Assembly (NCBI GenBank): GCA_902801175.1
Contig: CADCHF010000004.1
Span: forward strand, 32,001 to 96,000
Length of the DNA: 64,000 nucleotides
Reading direction: 5' to 3'
Source: an uncultured Coriobacteriaceae bacterium
GTDB lineage: Bacteria > Actinomycetota > Coriobacteriia > Coriobacteriales > Atopobiaceae
Shown: in pieces, positions 31,384 to 40,137 of the stretch
Layout: each line of letters opens with the position of its first letter
How positions within the stretch are numbered: position 1 is the stretch's first letter
Translations under genes and position numbers: made by a program
Notes under the pieces: generated by a model
The model's input: only the letters and a program-made list of their open reading frames with translations
What the model was told of the DNA's origin: nothing
The model's database searches: none

Positions 31384-32472
31384 CTAGCGGTAGACGACCT
31401 TGCCCTCGCCTGGCACGCACTCGCCCATGACAAACGACTCAAGGCCCTCGGCGTCGAGCAGCTCGCGCACGCGGTCAACATCGGCGGGGGCGCACAGCAC
31501 GCTCATGCCCACGCCCATGTTAAAGGTCTTGTAGGCCTCGTCGGGAGTAAGGCCTGCGCGGCGAATCATGTAGCTGATCACCGGAGGAACGTCCCACGCG
31601 GGACCCTCACCAAAACCGTCGGAGCTCGCGCCGTCGGTGGCGCAGCGATCGACCACGGCGTCGATGTTGCTGGGCAGACAGCGATTGAGGTTCTCGGTGA
31701 TGCCACCGCCGGTGATGTGCGCCATTGCGTGAATGGGGGCGCCAGCCTTGAGCGCACGGATGAGCGCGCCGGCATAGATGGTGGTCGGAGCCAGCACGGC
31801 ATTGCCAAGGCTCTCGCCACCCAGCTCGTCGAGGGGCTCGCGCAGCTCGTCGACCGTCTTGCCCTCAATGGCCACCTTGCGCACGAGGCTGTAGCCGTTG
31901 GAGTGAATGCCGCTGCTGGGCAGGCCAAGGATGACGTCACCGTCCTGTACCAGGTGAGCGCCAAGCATCTTGGGACGGTCGGCCACGCCCACCACAAAGC
32001 CAGCCAGGTCGTAGTCGTCGGGGTCCATCACGCCGGGATGCTCGGCCATCTCGCCGCCCACCAGCGCGCAGCCGCTCTTGGCGCAGCCGTTGGCAATGCC
32101 CTCAACGATCTGGGCCACGTGCTCGGCGCGCAGCTTGCCAATGGCAATGTAGTCGAGGAAGAACAGGGGCTCGGCGCCGGCCACCACAATGTCGTCAACG
32201 CACATGGCCACGAGGTCCTCGCCCACGGTGTCGTGCTGGTCCAGCAGCTGGGCAATGGCCAGCTTGGTGCCAACGCCGTCGGTGCCGCTCACCAGCACGG
32301 GATCTTCCATGTCCTTGAGAGCCGCCGCCGAGAAGAGCGACCCAAAGCCACCCAGCCCGCCAATGACCTCGGGACGACTGGTGGTTGCCACGGCCGCCTT
32401 GATGGCGTCTACCGCGCGAGCGCCCTCATCAACGTCAACGCCAGCATCGGCGTAGGTAACATGCTCTGCCAT
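31384..32472 (-). CDS. purM: Phosphoribosylformylglycinamidine cyclo-ligase
   Basis: A 362-aa AIR synthetase that closes the imidazole ring in purine synthesis, using ATP. Typical stretches are TYADAGVDVDEGARAVDAIK, PVLVSGTDGVGTKLAIAQ, CVDDIVVAGAEPLFFLDY, GLPSSGIHSNGYSLVRK and ITGGGITENLNRCLP. The start at 32472 follows GAGGGGAG. On the minus strand TTGAAC about 40 bp upstream and an ATATAT-rich -10 region give a plausible promoter. purN follows. Confidence 0.96.
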   Translation of the reverse strand: MAEHVTYADAGVDVDEGARAVDAIKAAVATTSRPEVIGGLGGFGSLFSAAALKDMEDPVLVSGTDGVGTKLAIAQLLDQHDTVGEDLVAMCVDDIVVAGAEPLFFLDYIAIGKLRAEHVAQIVEGIANGCAKSGCALVGGEMAEHPGVMDPDDYDLAGFVVGVADRPKMLGAHLVQDGDVILGLPSSGIHSNGYSLVRKVAIEGKTVDELREPLDELGGESLGNAVLAPTTIYAGALIRALKAGAPIHAMAHITGGGITENLNRCLPSNIDAVVDRCATDGASSDGFGEGPAWDVPPVISYMIRRAGLTPDEAYKTFNMGVGMSVLCAPADVDRVRELLDAEGLESFVMGECVPGEGKVVYR

Positions 32473-32694
32473 GTTGCTCCCCTCATATGGTTGCATATAT
32501 GCGTTATTGCAGCAGTTCAATGATACACAGAGGTTGCGCGCCTGTGACCAGCTGGGCAAAGCCGCCAGAAAACCCCCGCGAGCCTGCCGGACCAAGCCCT
32601 CGCGCGGCGGTCCTTGCAGGCGCATCCCAAACGAAGCGCGGCCCGCAGGTTGTCCCCCGCGAACCGCGCATTGCGCTCTATGCGGCCAAGGCAC

Positions 32695-33600
32695 CTATTG
32701 CCTGATGTGACCATCTGCCACAGCAGCAGCAGAGGCCTCCTCAAAGCTCTCCCACTCGTAAGAGACGGTCCAGCTCATGGCATCGGACTCGTAGTTGGCC
32801 TGCGCGATGTTGCCTGTGTCATCGTAGGTATAGGTGATGACCGTGGTCGTCTTGCTGTCCTCAAACGCGTTGCCCTCGCCGTCCTCGGACCAGTCGGTCT
32901 GGGTGGCCTTGACAACCTTGCCGCTCTCGTCGCGCTCGTAGGTGGTCTCGGACGCGTTGGCATAGCCCTCGCCCACGTTGCGATAGCTGGTCACATTGCC
33001 GTCGGCGTCGTAGGTGTAGGTGATGACCCGCGTCTCTTTGCCGCTCTCGCCGGTCTCTTCGTCGTAGTTGGTAAAGACACGCGTGAGCACGGCCTTTGTG
33101 CGGTTGCCGTCGGCGTCGTAGGTGTACTCGTCGGTCTCGGAGCCGTCTGCCGCCTCGTAGCGCACCGGCCGGCCCGCGTCGTCGGTCTGGCAGGTGTAGG
33201 TCGTCTCGCTCGACTCGCCGTAGCTGCTCTCCACGGCCTTGGCGGTCATGATGCCGTTGGCGTCGACCGTGTACGTTGTGGTGCTGGTGTAGTCGGCACC
33301 GTCCGACTCGGTCAGCTTAACGAGGTTTCCGTGCTCGTCGCGCTCATAGATGCTCGTGGCCTGCGACTCGCTGTCTTCGTAGGTGTAGGTCTCGACCTTC
33401 TTTGCAAGCAGCCAAGCTCCCTGGGACGTGGCCTCTTGCTTGGGCGCATCGTTGTCTTTCACGACGACCTCTTGATCGGGCTCGTCGCTCGCCTTGTTGG
33501 AACGGCAGGCAGAAAGCGAAGGCGTTCCAACCACCAACACAAGTGACATGAGAAGGCACGAAGCCGGCAATACTGCAAAGCTTCTAAAGCTTCTTGTCAT
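32695..33600 (-). CDS. Lipoprotein with YD-type repeats
   Basis: A 301-aa exported lipoprotein. The N-terminus FAVLPASCLLMSLVLVV is a signal helix, and the lipobox PSLSAC puts the lipid on Cys32. The body contains at least five YD-like repeats of the Rhs type: YERDEHGNLVKL, YTYDADGNRTKAV, ITYTYDADGNVTSY, TYERDESGKVVKA and ITYTYDDTGNIAQA. It is far too small to be an Rhs toxin shell and has no toxin domain. It probably forms a short beta-solenoid on the cell surface. The start at 33600 has only a weak ribosome site (GGGGAC). Role unknown. Confidence 0.8.
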   Translation of the reverse strand: MTRSFRSFAVLPASCLLMSLVLVVGTPSLSACRSNKASDEPDQEVVVKDNDAPKQEATSQGAWLLAKKVETYTYEDSESQATSIYERDEHGNLVKLTESDGADYTSTTTYTVDANGIMTAKAVESSYGESSETTYTCQTDDAGRPVRYEAADGSETDEYTYDADGNRTKAVLTRVFTNYDEETGESGKETRVITYTYDADGNVTSYRNVGEGYANASETTYERDESGKVVKATQTDWSEDGEGNAFEDSKTTTVITYTYDDTGNIAQANYESDAMSWTVSYEWESFEEASAAAVADGHIRQ

Positions 33601-33953
33601 ACAGTCCCCAATCACGTTTACTTGGTGCCCGCTTCTGCTGTTGCGGACCCAGCACATTTTACAGTGCCGCTCATTGTACGCCGCCGTCACGACAAGAACT
33701 GTAAGCCCAATGTTAGGCCCTAGCTTTAGGGGCTGTGGCGGTTGTGACAGTCTGTCACGCCCGAGGCGCGAGGGTGGGGTGTGTCAGGGGGACGTATAAT
33801 TTGACACACTCAGTCAGCCGTCAACAGGAGAGCGCCTTCGAATTCGATGCGTTCCCAAAAAACGAGCGTCTTTTGAGTGTGTCAAATTATACGTCCCCCT
33901 GACACACCTTCGCGTGTGCAAATTATACGGCCCCTTGACGTACTCGCGGTTCG
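33601..33953. other. Intergenic region between sortase and lipoprotein genes
   Basis: This 353-bp gap holds a complete B-type element (33778-33908) plus an extra arm to 33942, immediately after the sortase stop codon. The right-hand part upstream of the lipoprotein gene should hold its promoter. No gene is supported. Confidence 0.5.
33778..33942. repeat. B-type element with a third arm
   Basis: A perfect 34-nt inverted pair at 33778-33811 and 33875-33908, with a 63-nt spacer. The arm loops carry ACGTATAATT, as in the 30.4-kb copy. A further right-hand arm, less perfect, follows at 33911-33942. The element ends about 11 bp from the sortase gene's stop codon. Confidence 0.85.
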
Positions 33954-34985
33954 TTACTCGCCGGTTGCGGCGGCGGCTTCGGACTTGGGGACGCACACTA
34001 CGATGGTGCGTCCGTGGTTCTCGTATTCGGCGTAGTAGTTGCAGGTGACCAGGCTCAAGACGTGCTTTGTGCCTGCAATGATCTGCTCGGCGTCCTGGCG
34101 CTTGGTCGCCGACTCGGCGAGTCGCGCCTTGAGGAACTCCTTGTACTTCTCGTCGCTCTCAAAGGTAAAGGCGCGCGCCGTCTCGTCGGTCTCGTGCACG
34201 TAGTACACCATCAGCGGCTCAAGCTCATAAGCCTGGCTCTCGGTCACGTACCACACGGTCTTGATCTCGTCGAAGCGCTCCTGCTCGTCGAGCGCGGCAA
34301 TCTGCTCAAACATCGAGCCGTCAAGCAGGTGGTGACCGTAAATCATGGTCACAGGGTCAACCATGCCGGGCGCCGTGTTGTCGCAGTCAATAAAGAGCTG
34401 GCCGCCAAGCGTCCACTCGCCCGTTGCGGCGTGACGCAGGTAGTGCTCGTTGTCATTGCCCTGGTACACGGGGTAGTTGATGGTAGTGCCGGGAATCTGC
34501 AGCCAGCCAACAACGTCGTCGTTGATCGCCTTGAGGCCAGCCCAGTCGACCTCAGGAGACTCCGAGACCGGCGAGTTGAGCTCGTTGTCGCGTACGGTGG
34601 CGTATGCGGCAAGCTTTTTGTTGACCACGTCCTGCTCGTGGTAGCGCCACTGCTGGGCGCCCCACATGCCAACGGCCACGGCCAGCAGCGCCACACCAAC
34701 CAAGAGCAAGATGTTGGAGAGCAGGTTGGACCGCTTGCGGCCACGACGACCGCCCCTGCCCGAGCCAAGCCCAGGCATGCCCTGCGCGGACCCGCGTCCG
34801 CTCGTCTTGCGCTTTGGACTCGCAGGAACAAGAGGGGTCACCACGCTGTTGAAGCCCTCTGCGTCTGCGCGCGGCGCGCGAGCGGTTTGCTGCGCCCTGG
34901 GCGGGACCTCGTTGCCCGCCGACGCGCTGCCAGATCCTGGTGTTGCGTTCTCTTCCACGGTGGTCTCTTTAAAATGACGTGCCAT
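33954..34985 (-). CDS. srtB: Class B sortase
   Basis: A 343-aa transpeptidase that links surface proteins to peptidoglycan. There is a long N-terminal cytoplasmic part (1-83, Pro/Ser/Arg-rich), one membrane helix (LLSNILLLVGVALLAVAVGMWG), then the extracellular catalytic domain. Active-site residues are His in VTMIYGHHLLDGS, Cys in HVLSLVTCNYY and Arg in NHGRTIVVCVP. VGWLQIPGTTINYPVYQGND and the helix between the catalytic residues are typical of class B. No substrate or pilus gene is adjacent; the giant LPxTG-like adhesin is 5.5 kb away. It is the only sortase in the window. The start lacks a strong ribosome site. Confidence 0.92.
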   Translation of the reverse strand: MARHFKETTVEENATPGSGSASAGNEVPPRAQQTARAPRADAEGFNSVVTPLVPASPKRKTSGRGSAQGMPGLGSGRGGRRGRKRSNLLSNILLLVGVALLAVAVGMWGAQQWRYHEQDVVNKKLAAYATVRDNELNSPVSESPEVDWAGLKAINDDVVGWLQIPGTTINYPVYQGNDNEHYLRHAATGEWTLGGQLFIDCDNTAPGMVDPVTMIYGHHLLDGSMFEQIAALDEQERFDEIKTVWYVTESQAYELEPLMVYYVHETDETARAFTFESDEKYKEFLKARLAESATKRQDAEQIIAGTKHVLSLVTCNYYAEYENHGRTIVVCVPKSEAAAATGE

Positions 34986-35008
34986 AACCTGCGCCTCAAC
35001 CCACGACC

Positions 35009-35470
35009 TTAGGCCTCTGCCATAGCCTTCTTGAACTCAACAATCTTCTGCTGATACTCGGGCATAGTGGCCCCAAGAATCTGTGCGGCGTAGATGGCCG
35101 CGTTCTTGGAGCCGTTGATGGCCACGCACGCCACGGGCACACCAGAGGGCATCTGCACCATAGAAAGCAGCGAGTCCATGCCACCAAGATCGCTCGTCTT
35201 GATGGGCACGCCAATGATGGGCAGCGGAGTGTAGGCAGCAACCACGCCACCAAGGTGGGCAGCCTTGCCGGCAGCAGCGACGATTACCTTAAGGCCGCGA
35301 TCGGCCGCCGTGGAGGCCCACTCGTGAACCTTTGCTGGGTTGCGGTGCGCCGAGGCAATAACGAGCTCGTAGGGAATGCCAAACTCTTCGAGCTGGGCAG
35401 TGCAGGCCTCCATAACGGGAAGGTCGGACTTAGAGCCCATGATGATGCCAACGAGCGGTGTCTCGGCCAT
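35009..35470 (-). CDS. purE: N5-carboxyaminoimidazole ribonucleotide mutase
   Basis: A 153-aa class I PurE, which moves the carboxyl group of N5-CAIR to give CAIR in purine synthesis. Motifs are VGIIMGSKSDLPVMEAC, IASAHRNPAKV (catalytic His), VAAAGKAAHLGGVVAAYT and SLLSMVQMPSGVPVA. The start at 35470 follows AGGAGG. No purK is present in the window. The sortase gene begins 23 bp after its stop in the same direction, so the two may share a transcript by chance of position. Confidence 0.96.
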   Translation of the reverse strand: MAETPLVGIIMGSKSDLPVMEACTAQLEEFGIPYELVIASAHRNPAKVHEWASTAADRGLKVIVAAAGKAAHLGGVVAAYTPLPIIGVPIKTSDLGGMDSLLSMVQMPSGVPVACVAINGSKNAAIYAAQILGATMPEYQQKIVEFKKAMAEA

Positions 35471-35667
35471 ATATGCCTCCTGAGTGAGTCTTGTTGTGGT
35501 TCCGCCAATGCGGACAATGCTCACAGTATATACGCGCGGCCCGCCGTGTTGTGGCCTGCAAGAGGCAAGGTTATACGATACGCACGAGTGCGACCAATTT
35601 CGTTTGGGTCACGCTCGTGCGTTTTTTGGTCCGTATGGCACGGACCACGATATGCTTGCGCTGTGCG

Positions 35668-36318
35668 TTAGAGGAGGCTGAACAGCGACTGGGAGAGCTG
35701 CTCGTTGGTGAGCTCGGGCTGGGCCAGCTGCTCGACCATGGTTCCCTCAAGTGCCAGGCGCAGGGTGTCGGTGTTTGCGGTCTCGCTCAGCGCGACGCTC
35801 TTGCACAGGGCGGCCACAGCATCGGTGGCAACGCGGTTCATCACTTGTGAGAGGCTGCCAATCTCACGCAGGATCTCGGTCATGGGCAGCGTTGCGTCGG
35901 CGTCGGTGGCCAGCCACTCGCGCAGGGCCGAGACAATAAATGCGAGGTTCTCTTGGGCAAGAGCGGTGGGCGCCTCTTGGTCTGCCGGGGCGTCGACTGC
36001 TGTCTCGTTGCTCTGGACCTCGGACTCACCGGCGGCCTCTTGCGCGCCGGGCACCCGCCAAACCAGGTCGTGGGCATCGTTCACAAAGGACTCAAGCACC
36101 GCATCAACGGCCGCGCGCTTGTTGGGGAAGTAGTAGTAGAACAGCTCGCGCGTGATTTGCGCCTCGCGCGTGATGTCGGCGATTGAGGTCTTGCCAACAC
36201 CCTTGCGCTCAAAGCAGACGCGCGCAGCCTTGGCAATCAGACCCTGCCTGCTCTCATAACGACTCTCGGCGCCACCGTTACCACCGCGTCGCCAGTCTTG
36301 ACTCACGTCTTTGCTCAT
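35668..36318 (-). CDS. TetR-family transcriptional regulator
   Basis: A 216-aa repressor-type protein. The N-terminal helix-turn-helix is SRQGLIAKAARVCFERKGVG, KTSIADITREAQITRELFYYYFPNKRAAVDAVL. The ligand domain is variable and contains an acidic Ala/Glu-rich loop (SEVQSNETAVDAPADQEAP). The start at 36318 follows GGAGGTG. It is divergent from the NTF2-LytTR gene across a 462-bp AT-rich region, so it may control that gene or itself; no target is proven. Confidence 0.9.
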   Translation of the reverse strand: MSKDVSQDWRRGGNGGAESRYESRQGLIAKAARVCFERKGVGKTSIADITREAQITRELFYYYFPNKRAAVDAVLESFVNDAHDLVWRVPGAQEAAGESEVQSNETAVDAPADQEAPTALAQENLAFIVSALREWLATDADATLPMTEILREIGSLSQVMNRVATDAVAALCKSVALSETANTDTLRLALEGTMVEQLAQPELTNEQLSQSLFSLL

Positions 36319-36780
36319 GGCACACCTCCGCAGCACTTACGTCTCTCATGGCTTCAATTGGCCATTACATACGACATATAGTTTCGTGGATAACGATATT
36401 TTACATTTATTGAAACAGTATCCAAATTGGTTTAATGCGTAACAAATAGCAGGTTTTACGTAACTAAATGCATGACTTATTGTCAATGGTTTTACTAACT
36501 TCAATAATTTACGGTTATTATGGTTTACGTATATTTCATTACCGTATATTTGGTTACTTATATGCTACCGTTTATCAACATTTCGAAAATTGAAAATTTG
36601 AGCCCTTTTCCGTTTTCATCTTTCCCGCTTGCGTTATTTTCAGAAATTAGGCGTAACAGAATGCGTGTATTGAGGAACAAAGTGCAATTGCAGTGTAGTT
36701 CACTTAATATAATTAGCTAATCTGCAAAATTCACTTTTGGGTTCGTGGACAGCAGAACTGCGTGGCGTGAGGGGCCAGCA
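36319..36780. promoter_or_regulatory. AT-rich divergent regulatory region with repeated GGTTT motifs
   Basis: This 462-bp gap is far more AT-rich than its surroundings. Five related motifs occur in one direction: GGTTTAATGCGTAAC (36429), GGTTTTACGTAAC (36452), GGTTTTACTAAC (36488), GGTTTACGTATAT (36522) and GGTTACTTATATG (36552), 23-36 bp apart. A perfect -10 TATAAT is at 36708-36713, with a poor -35. The motifs could be binding sites for the LytTR or TetR protein. Confidence 0.5.
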
Positions 36781-37653
36781 ATGCTACAACAGAAACAAAC
36801 GACGGCAGCTCTTGAACGAACTGTTGAGCTGAGCAAATCATTCATCAAACACTTCCACCGGCGCGATGCAAGCTGGTGCCTATCCATGTGCTCGCCCAAC
36901 ATCACCTTTATAGGCGCCGTTCGCGAGGCCTGCACACAAGGCATCGATGAGCTCACCCACTTTATGGACGACGTAGTCGCACGTTACTACCAGGAGGTTG
37001 TTGGCACAATCGACGCCGACGGCTTTTTGTCTCCAAATGGCGATACCGCCGTTGTGACCGCCCACTATTTGGTTGCAAGCGATCCCTCATCGGGTCATAT
37101 GCTCGCCCGCCAAAACCAGGTGACTCTTGTTTGGGACACAACGCCTTGCGAGGTGGACCACCCCCTTTTGAGGCACGTCCATGTCTCGGCGCTGCAGACC
37201 ACAGCTGCTGACGGCGAAGATGCCCAGCGCCTTAACCGTGAGACGTACCGCTATGCCAAGACTGTGCTTGACCAGCTGATCAGGCGCTCGGCCATAAGCA
37301 TTCGCGACACGAGCGGCACGATGCACTACCTGGCGCCCGCCGAGGTGCGCTACATTGAGGCAAATCGGCAACGAACCGTGGTCCATAGTCTGAGCGAGAC
37401 CTTTGCCGTGCGAAAGGGCTTTAAGGAGCTGGTTGCCGAGTTTGGCGATGGGCTGGTGACCGTGCATCGCAGCTACGCCGTAAGCCCCCTGCACGTTAAG
37501 AGGATCCACGGATCGGCGGTTGTCATGGACGACGGGTCTGAGGTCCCGCTGCCGCAGCGCAGGACAGCTGAAATCAGACACAAGCTCGATAAGGCGATTG
37601 CCCTGCTAGGGGCCCAAAGTAGGCTTAGAGAAGCCCCCCCCCCCGAGTTATAG
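36781..37653 (+). CDS. NTF2-like/LytTR fusion regulator 1
   Basis: A 290-aa regulator. The N-terminal half (about 10-150) looks like a SnoaL/NTF2-like fold: VELSKSFIKHFHRRDASWCL, then ITFIGAVREACTQGIDEL and TLVWDTTPCEVDHPLLRHVHVSAL. The C-terminal LytTR DNA-binding domain (about 190-275) is complete (MHYLAPAEVRYIEANRQRTV, RKGFKELVAEFGDGLVTVHRSYAVSPLHVKRI). It has no receiver domain and no membrane helix, so the N-domain may sense a small molecule. ATG 36781 follows GAGGGG; an upstream GTG is less likely. The gene ends in a run of 11 cytosines just before the stop. A homologue flanks the other side of the giant adhesin. Confidence 0.85.
   Translation: MLQQKQTTAALERTVELSKSFIKHFHRRDASWCLSMCSPNITFIGAVREACTQGIDELTHFMDDVVARYYQEVVGTIDADGFLSPNGDTAVVTAHYLVASDPSSGHMLARQNQVTLVWDTTPCEVDHPLLRHVHVSALQTTAADGEDAQRLNRETYRYAKTVLDQLIRRSAISIRDTSGTMHYLAPAEVRYIEANRQRTVVHSLSETFAVRKGFKELVAEFGDGLVTVHRSYAVSPLHVKRIHGSAVVMDDGSEVPLPQRRTAEIRHKLDKAIALLGAQSRLREAPPPEL
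37634..37644 (+). repeat. C11 homopolymer at the 3' end of LytTR gene 1
   Basis: Eleven consecutive cytosines encode PPP, followed by Glu-Leu-stop. A one-base change would replace the last two residues by about 9 or 14 other residues before a new stop. Tracts of this length commonly vary in copy number. Confidence 0.85.
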
Positions 37654-37797
37654 GTGCGATGCCTGTGGAGGCTAGCTTTGGGGGTTAGGCTCCACAGGGG
37701 GCGTGGCAGGGGCACAGCGATAGGCGTGCGGCTCGCCGAAACCGCTGCTCATGCGACCTCTTTCGCGCTACGCTAGAGGTGCGAGAAAGGAGCCATC

Positions 37798-39228
37798 ATG
37801 GCCATCGTTGGAGCATTTGCCGTCCCTCATCCACCATTGATCATCCCGAGCGTGGGAAACGGTCGCGAGCGAGGCATACAGGCAACCATCGACGCCTACA
37901 GAGAGGTGGGACGTCGAGTGGCGGAGCTTGCACCCGACACGATCGTCATCTCGTCGCCGCACTCAATCATGTACCGCAACTACCTGCATATCTCGCCCGG
38001 TACTGAGGCTAGTGGCAGCTTTGCCCAGTTTAGGGCTCCGCAGGCCTACTATGCCTGCGAGTATGACCAGGCCTTTGTGGCATCTCTCGAAGCGGCGTGC
38101 TTGGCGCAGCAGCTGCCTGCAGGCACGCGTGGCGAGCGCGAGCCGCAGCTTGACCACGCAACCATGATTCCTCTGCACTTCATCATGCCAGCGTGCGAGG
38201 CAGCCGGCTTGCATCCAAAGGTGGTTCGAATGGGGCTCTCGGGCCTCTCCCCCGCCTTCCACTACCAGGTTGGCCAGCTGGTGCAAAAGGTTGCCGACAT
38301 CCTCAAGAAGCGGGTCGTATTTGTGGCATCGGGTGACCTCTCGCACAAGCTGCTCGATGACGGCCCGTATGGCTTTGCTCCTGAGGGTCCCAAGTTTGAC
38401 GAGCGCGTTTGCGATGACTTTGCTCGTGGCGACCTGCTCGACCTGCTGTGCATTGACCGAGGCTTTGCAGAGCGTGCGGCCGAATGTGGCCTGCGGAGCT
38501 TCCAGATTATGGCTGGAGCCTTGGACCGCACAGAGATTAGCTCCGAGCTGCTCTCCCATGAGGGTCCGTTTGGCGTGGGTTACGGCATTGCGGCTTTTGA
38601 GCCCGTTGGCGAGGAGGGAGCCTGCGAGGAGCGCGACCTTTTGAGGCGCTATGAGAAGTGGCATGCCGATGAGCTGGCACGGAGGCGCGCTGCAGAGGAC
38701 GAGCTGGTATCTCTTGCGCGGCTGTCGCTTGAGTCGTACGTGATGAGTGGTGGCATTGCCGTGCGTGTGGATGACCTGCCCGATGGTCGCACGCTGTCGC
38801 CAGAGCTTTTGGAAACACGTGCCGGCTGCTTTGTGTCGCTCAAGATAGACGGCGAGCTGCGCGGATGCATTGGAACAATCGCGCCTACGAAAGCCTCGCT
38901 TGCCGAAGAGATCTGCGCCAACGCGGTGAGCGCGGGCGTACATGACCGACGCTTTGACCCCGTGCAGCTAGAGGAGCTGTCGGAGCTTGTGTATGACGTG
39001 GACGTGTTGGGCAAGCCGGAGCCTGTGAGCAGCGAGGACGAGCTTGACCCTAGGCGCTACGGGGTGATCGTAAGCACTGCCGACGGAAGGCGCGGGCTGC
39101 TACTCCCCGACCTTGACGGTGTGGACACCGTAGAGGAGCAGGTGCGCATTGCCGCGCAAAAGGGAGGAATCGACCTTTACGGGGACGACTACATGCTGCA
39201 ACGCTTTGTGGTGGAGCGTCACCTGTGA
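37798..39228 (+). CDS. AmmeMemoRadiSam system proteins B and A fused (MEMO-AMMECR1)
   Basis: A 476-aa fusion. Residues 1-265 form a MEMO/LigB-like domain (VGAFAVPHPPLIIPSVG, VISSPHSIMY, VVFVASGDLSHKL), related to extradiol dioxygenases and a candidate metal site. Residues 290-476 form an AMMECR1 domain (TRAGCFVSLKIDGELRGCIG, HDRRFDPVQLEEL). These two and a radical SAM protein make up the conserved AmmeMemoRadiSam set, whose biochemical role is not established in bacteria. The start follows AAAGGAG. The next gene overlaps by 4 bp (GTGA), so the products are co-made. Confidence 0.93.
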   Translation: MAIVGAFAVPHPPLIIPSVGNGRERGIQATIDAYREVGRRVAELAPDTIVISSPHSIMYRNYLHISPGTEASGSFAQFRAPQAYYACEYDQAFVASLEAACLAQQLPAGTRGEREPQLDHATMIPLHFIMPACEAAGLHPKVVRMGLSGLSPAFHYQVGQLVQKVADILKKRVVFVASGDLSHKLLDDGPYGFAPEGPKFDERVCDDFARGDLLDLLCIDRGFAERAAECGLRSFQIMAGALDRTEISSELLSHEGPFGVGYGIAAFEPVGEEGACEERDLLRRYEKWHADELARRRAAEDELVSLARLSLESYVMSGGIAVRVDDLPDGRTLSPELLETRAGCFVSLKIDGELRGCIGTIAPTKASLAEEICANAVSAGVHDRRFDPVQLEELSELVYDVDVLGKPEPVSSEDELDPRRYGVIVSTADGRRGLLLPDLDGVDTVEEQVRIAAQKGGIDLYGDDYMLQRFVVERHL

Positions 39229-40088
39229 GCGGGCTTGAGACGGCCGTAGCGGCGTGTGGCATATGCCCTCACGACTGCAAGCTTGGGCCGGGACAGATTG
39301 GGCGCTGCAAGGCGCGTGGGTGGCTCAACGGGCGCGTTGAGGCGCTCTCGTACGGGAGAATTACGTCCATGGCCATCGACCCCGTTGAGAAGAAGCCGCT
39401 GGCACGCTGGATGCCAGGCAGGATGCTGCTCTCGGTGGGGTCGTATGGGTGCAACCTGAGGTGCCCCTTCTGCCAGAACTACGGCATCTCGCAGGTGGGT
39501 GAAGGTGATGTGCCGTGGCGCGAGGTTTCGGCCAGGGATCTGGTGGAGCTCACGATTGAGAGCCGTGAGCGCGACCCGCGGGTTGTTGGGATTGCCCACA
39601 CATATAACGAACCGCTGATTGCGTGGGAGTATGTGCGCGACGTGGGTCTTTTGGCGCATGGTGCCGGACTTGCGAATGTGCTAGTGAGCAACGGATGCGT
39701 GCAGAGTTGGGTCGTAGACGAGATTGCGCCCGTTGTTGATGCGGCCAACATTGACCTAAAGGGGTTCACCGAGGACTACTACCGTTGGTGTGGCGGAGAG
39801 CTGAGTGCCGTGAAAGGGTGCATTGAGCGGCTTGCGGCGGAGGATGCGTGCCATCTTGAAGTGACGTGCTTGGTTGTGCCTGGGAAGAACGACAGCGCTG
39901 CTGAGATGAGGAAGCTTGCCGAGTGGCTAGCAACGGTGGACCCAGGGATTACGCTGCATGTGACGCGGTACTTCCCGCGTTGGAAGATGTCTGCGGGGGC
40001 AACGCCCGTGAGCGTGGTACATAACCTGGCCGATGTTGCTCGTGAGGTCCTGCCGAATGTGGTGGTTGGCAACGTTCCGCGAAGGTAG
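39225..40088 (+). CDS. AmmeMemoRadiSam system radical SAM enzyme
   Basis: A 287-aa protein. An N-terminal cysteine group (CGICPHDCKLGPGQIGRCKA; Cys11, 14, 18, 28) precedes the radical SAM motif GCNLRCPFCQN (Cys76, 80, 83). It resembles pyruvate formate-lyase activating-enzyme relatives (GIAHTYNEPLIAWEYV, AANIDLKGFTEDYYR). The family is the third member of the AmmeMemoRadiSam system and is thought to modify a partner protein or small molecule. GTG 39225 overlaps the stop of the fused MEMO-AMMECR1 gene. An inverted-repeat element and adhesin terminator follow. Confidence 0.93.
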   Translation: MSGLETAVAACGICPHDCKLGPGQIGRCKARGWLNGRVEALSYGRITSMAIDPVEKKPLARWMPGRMLLSVGSYGCNLRCPFCQNYGISQVGEGDVPWREVSARDLVELTIESRERDPRVVGIAHTYNEPLIAWEYVRDVGLLAHGAGLANVLVSNGCVQSWVVDEIAPVVDAANIDLKGFTEDYYRWCGGELSAVKGCIERLAAEDACHLEVTCLVVPGKNDSAAEMRKLAEWLATVDPGITLHVTRYFPRWKMSAGATPVSVVHNLADVAREVLPNVVVGNVPRR

Positions 40089-40137
40089 ATAGACATCCGC
40101 AAAAGGCCCAAAGCCGGGCGCTAGCACTTATGGCTGC

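Noticed and set aside
32695..33600. Rhs polymorphic toxin
   Set aside because: It has only 301 residues, a lipobox and no toxin tip or immunity gene.
37654..37797. Frameshifted C-terminal extension of LytTR gene 1 after the C-run
   Set aside because: Alternative frames stop after 9-14 codons, so no lost domain is encoded there.
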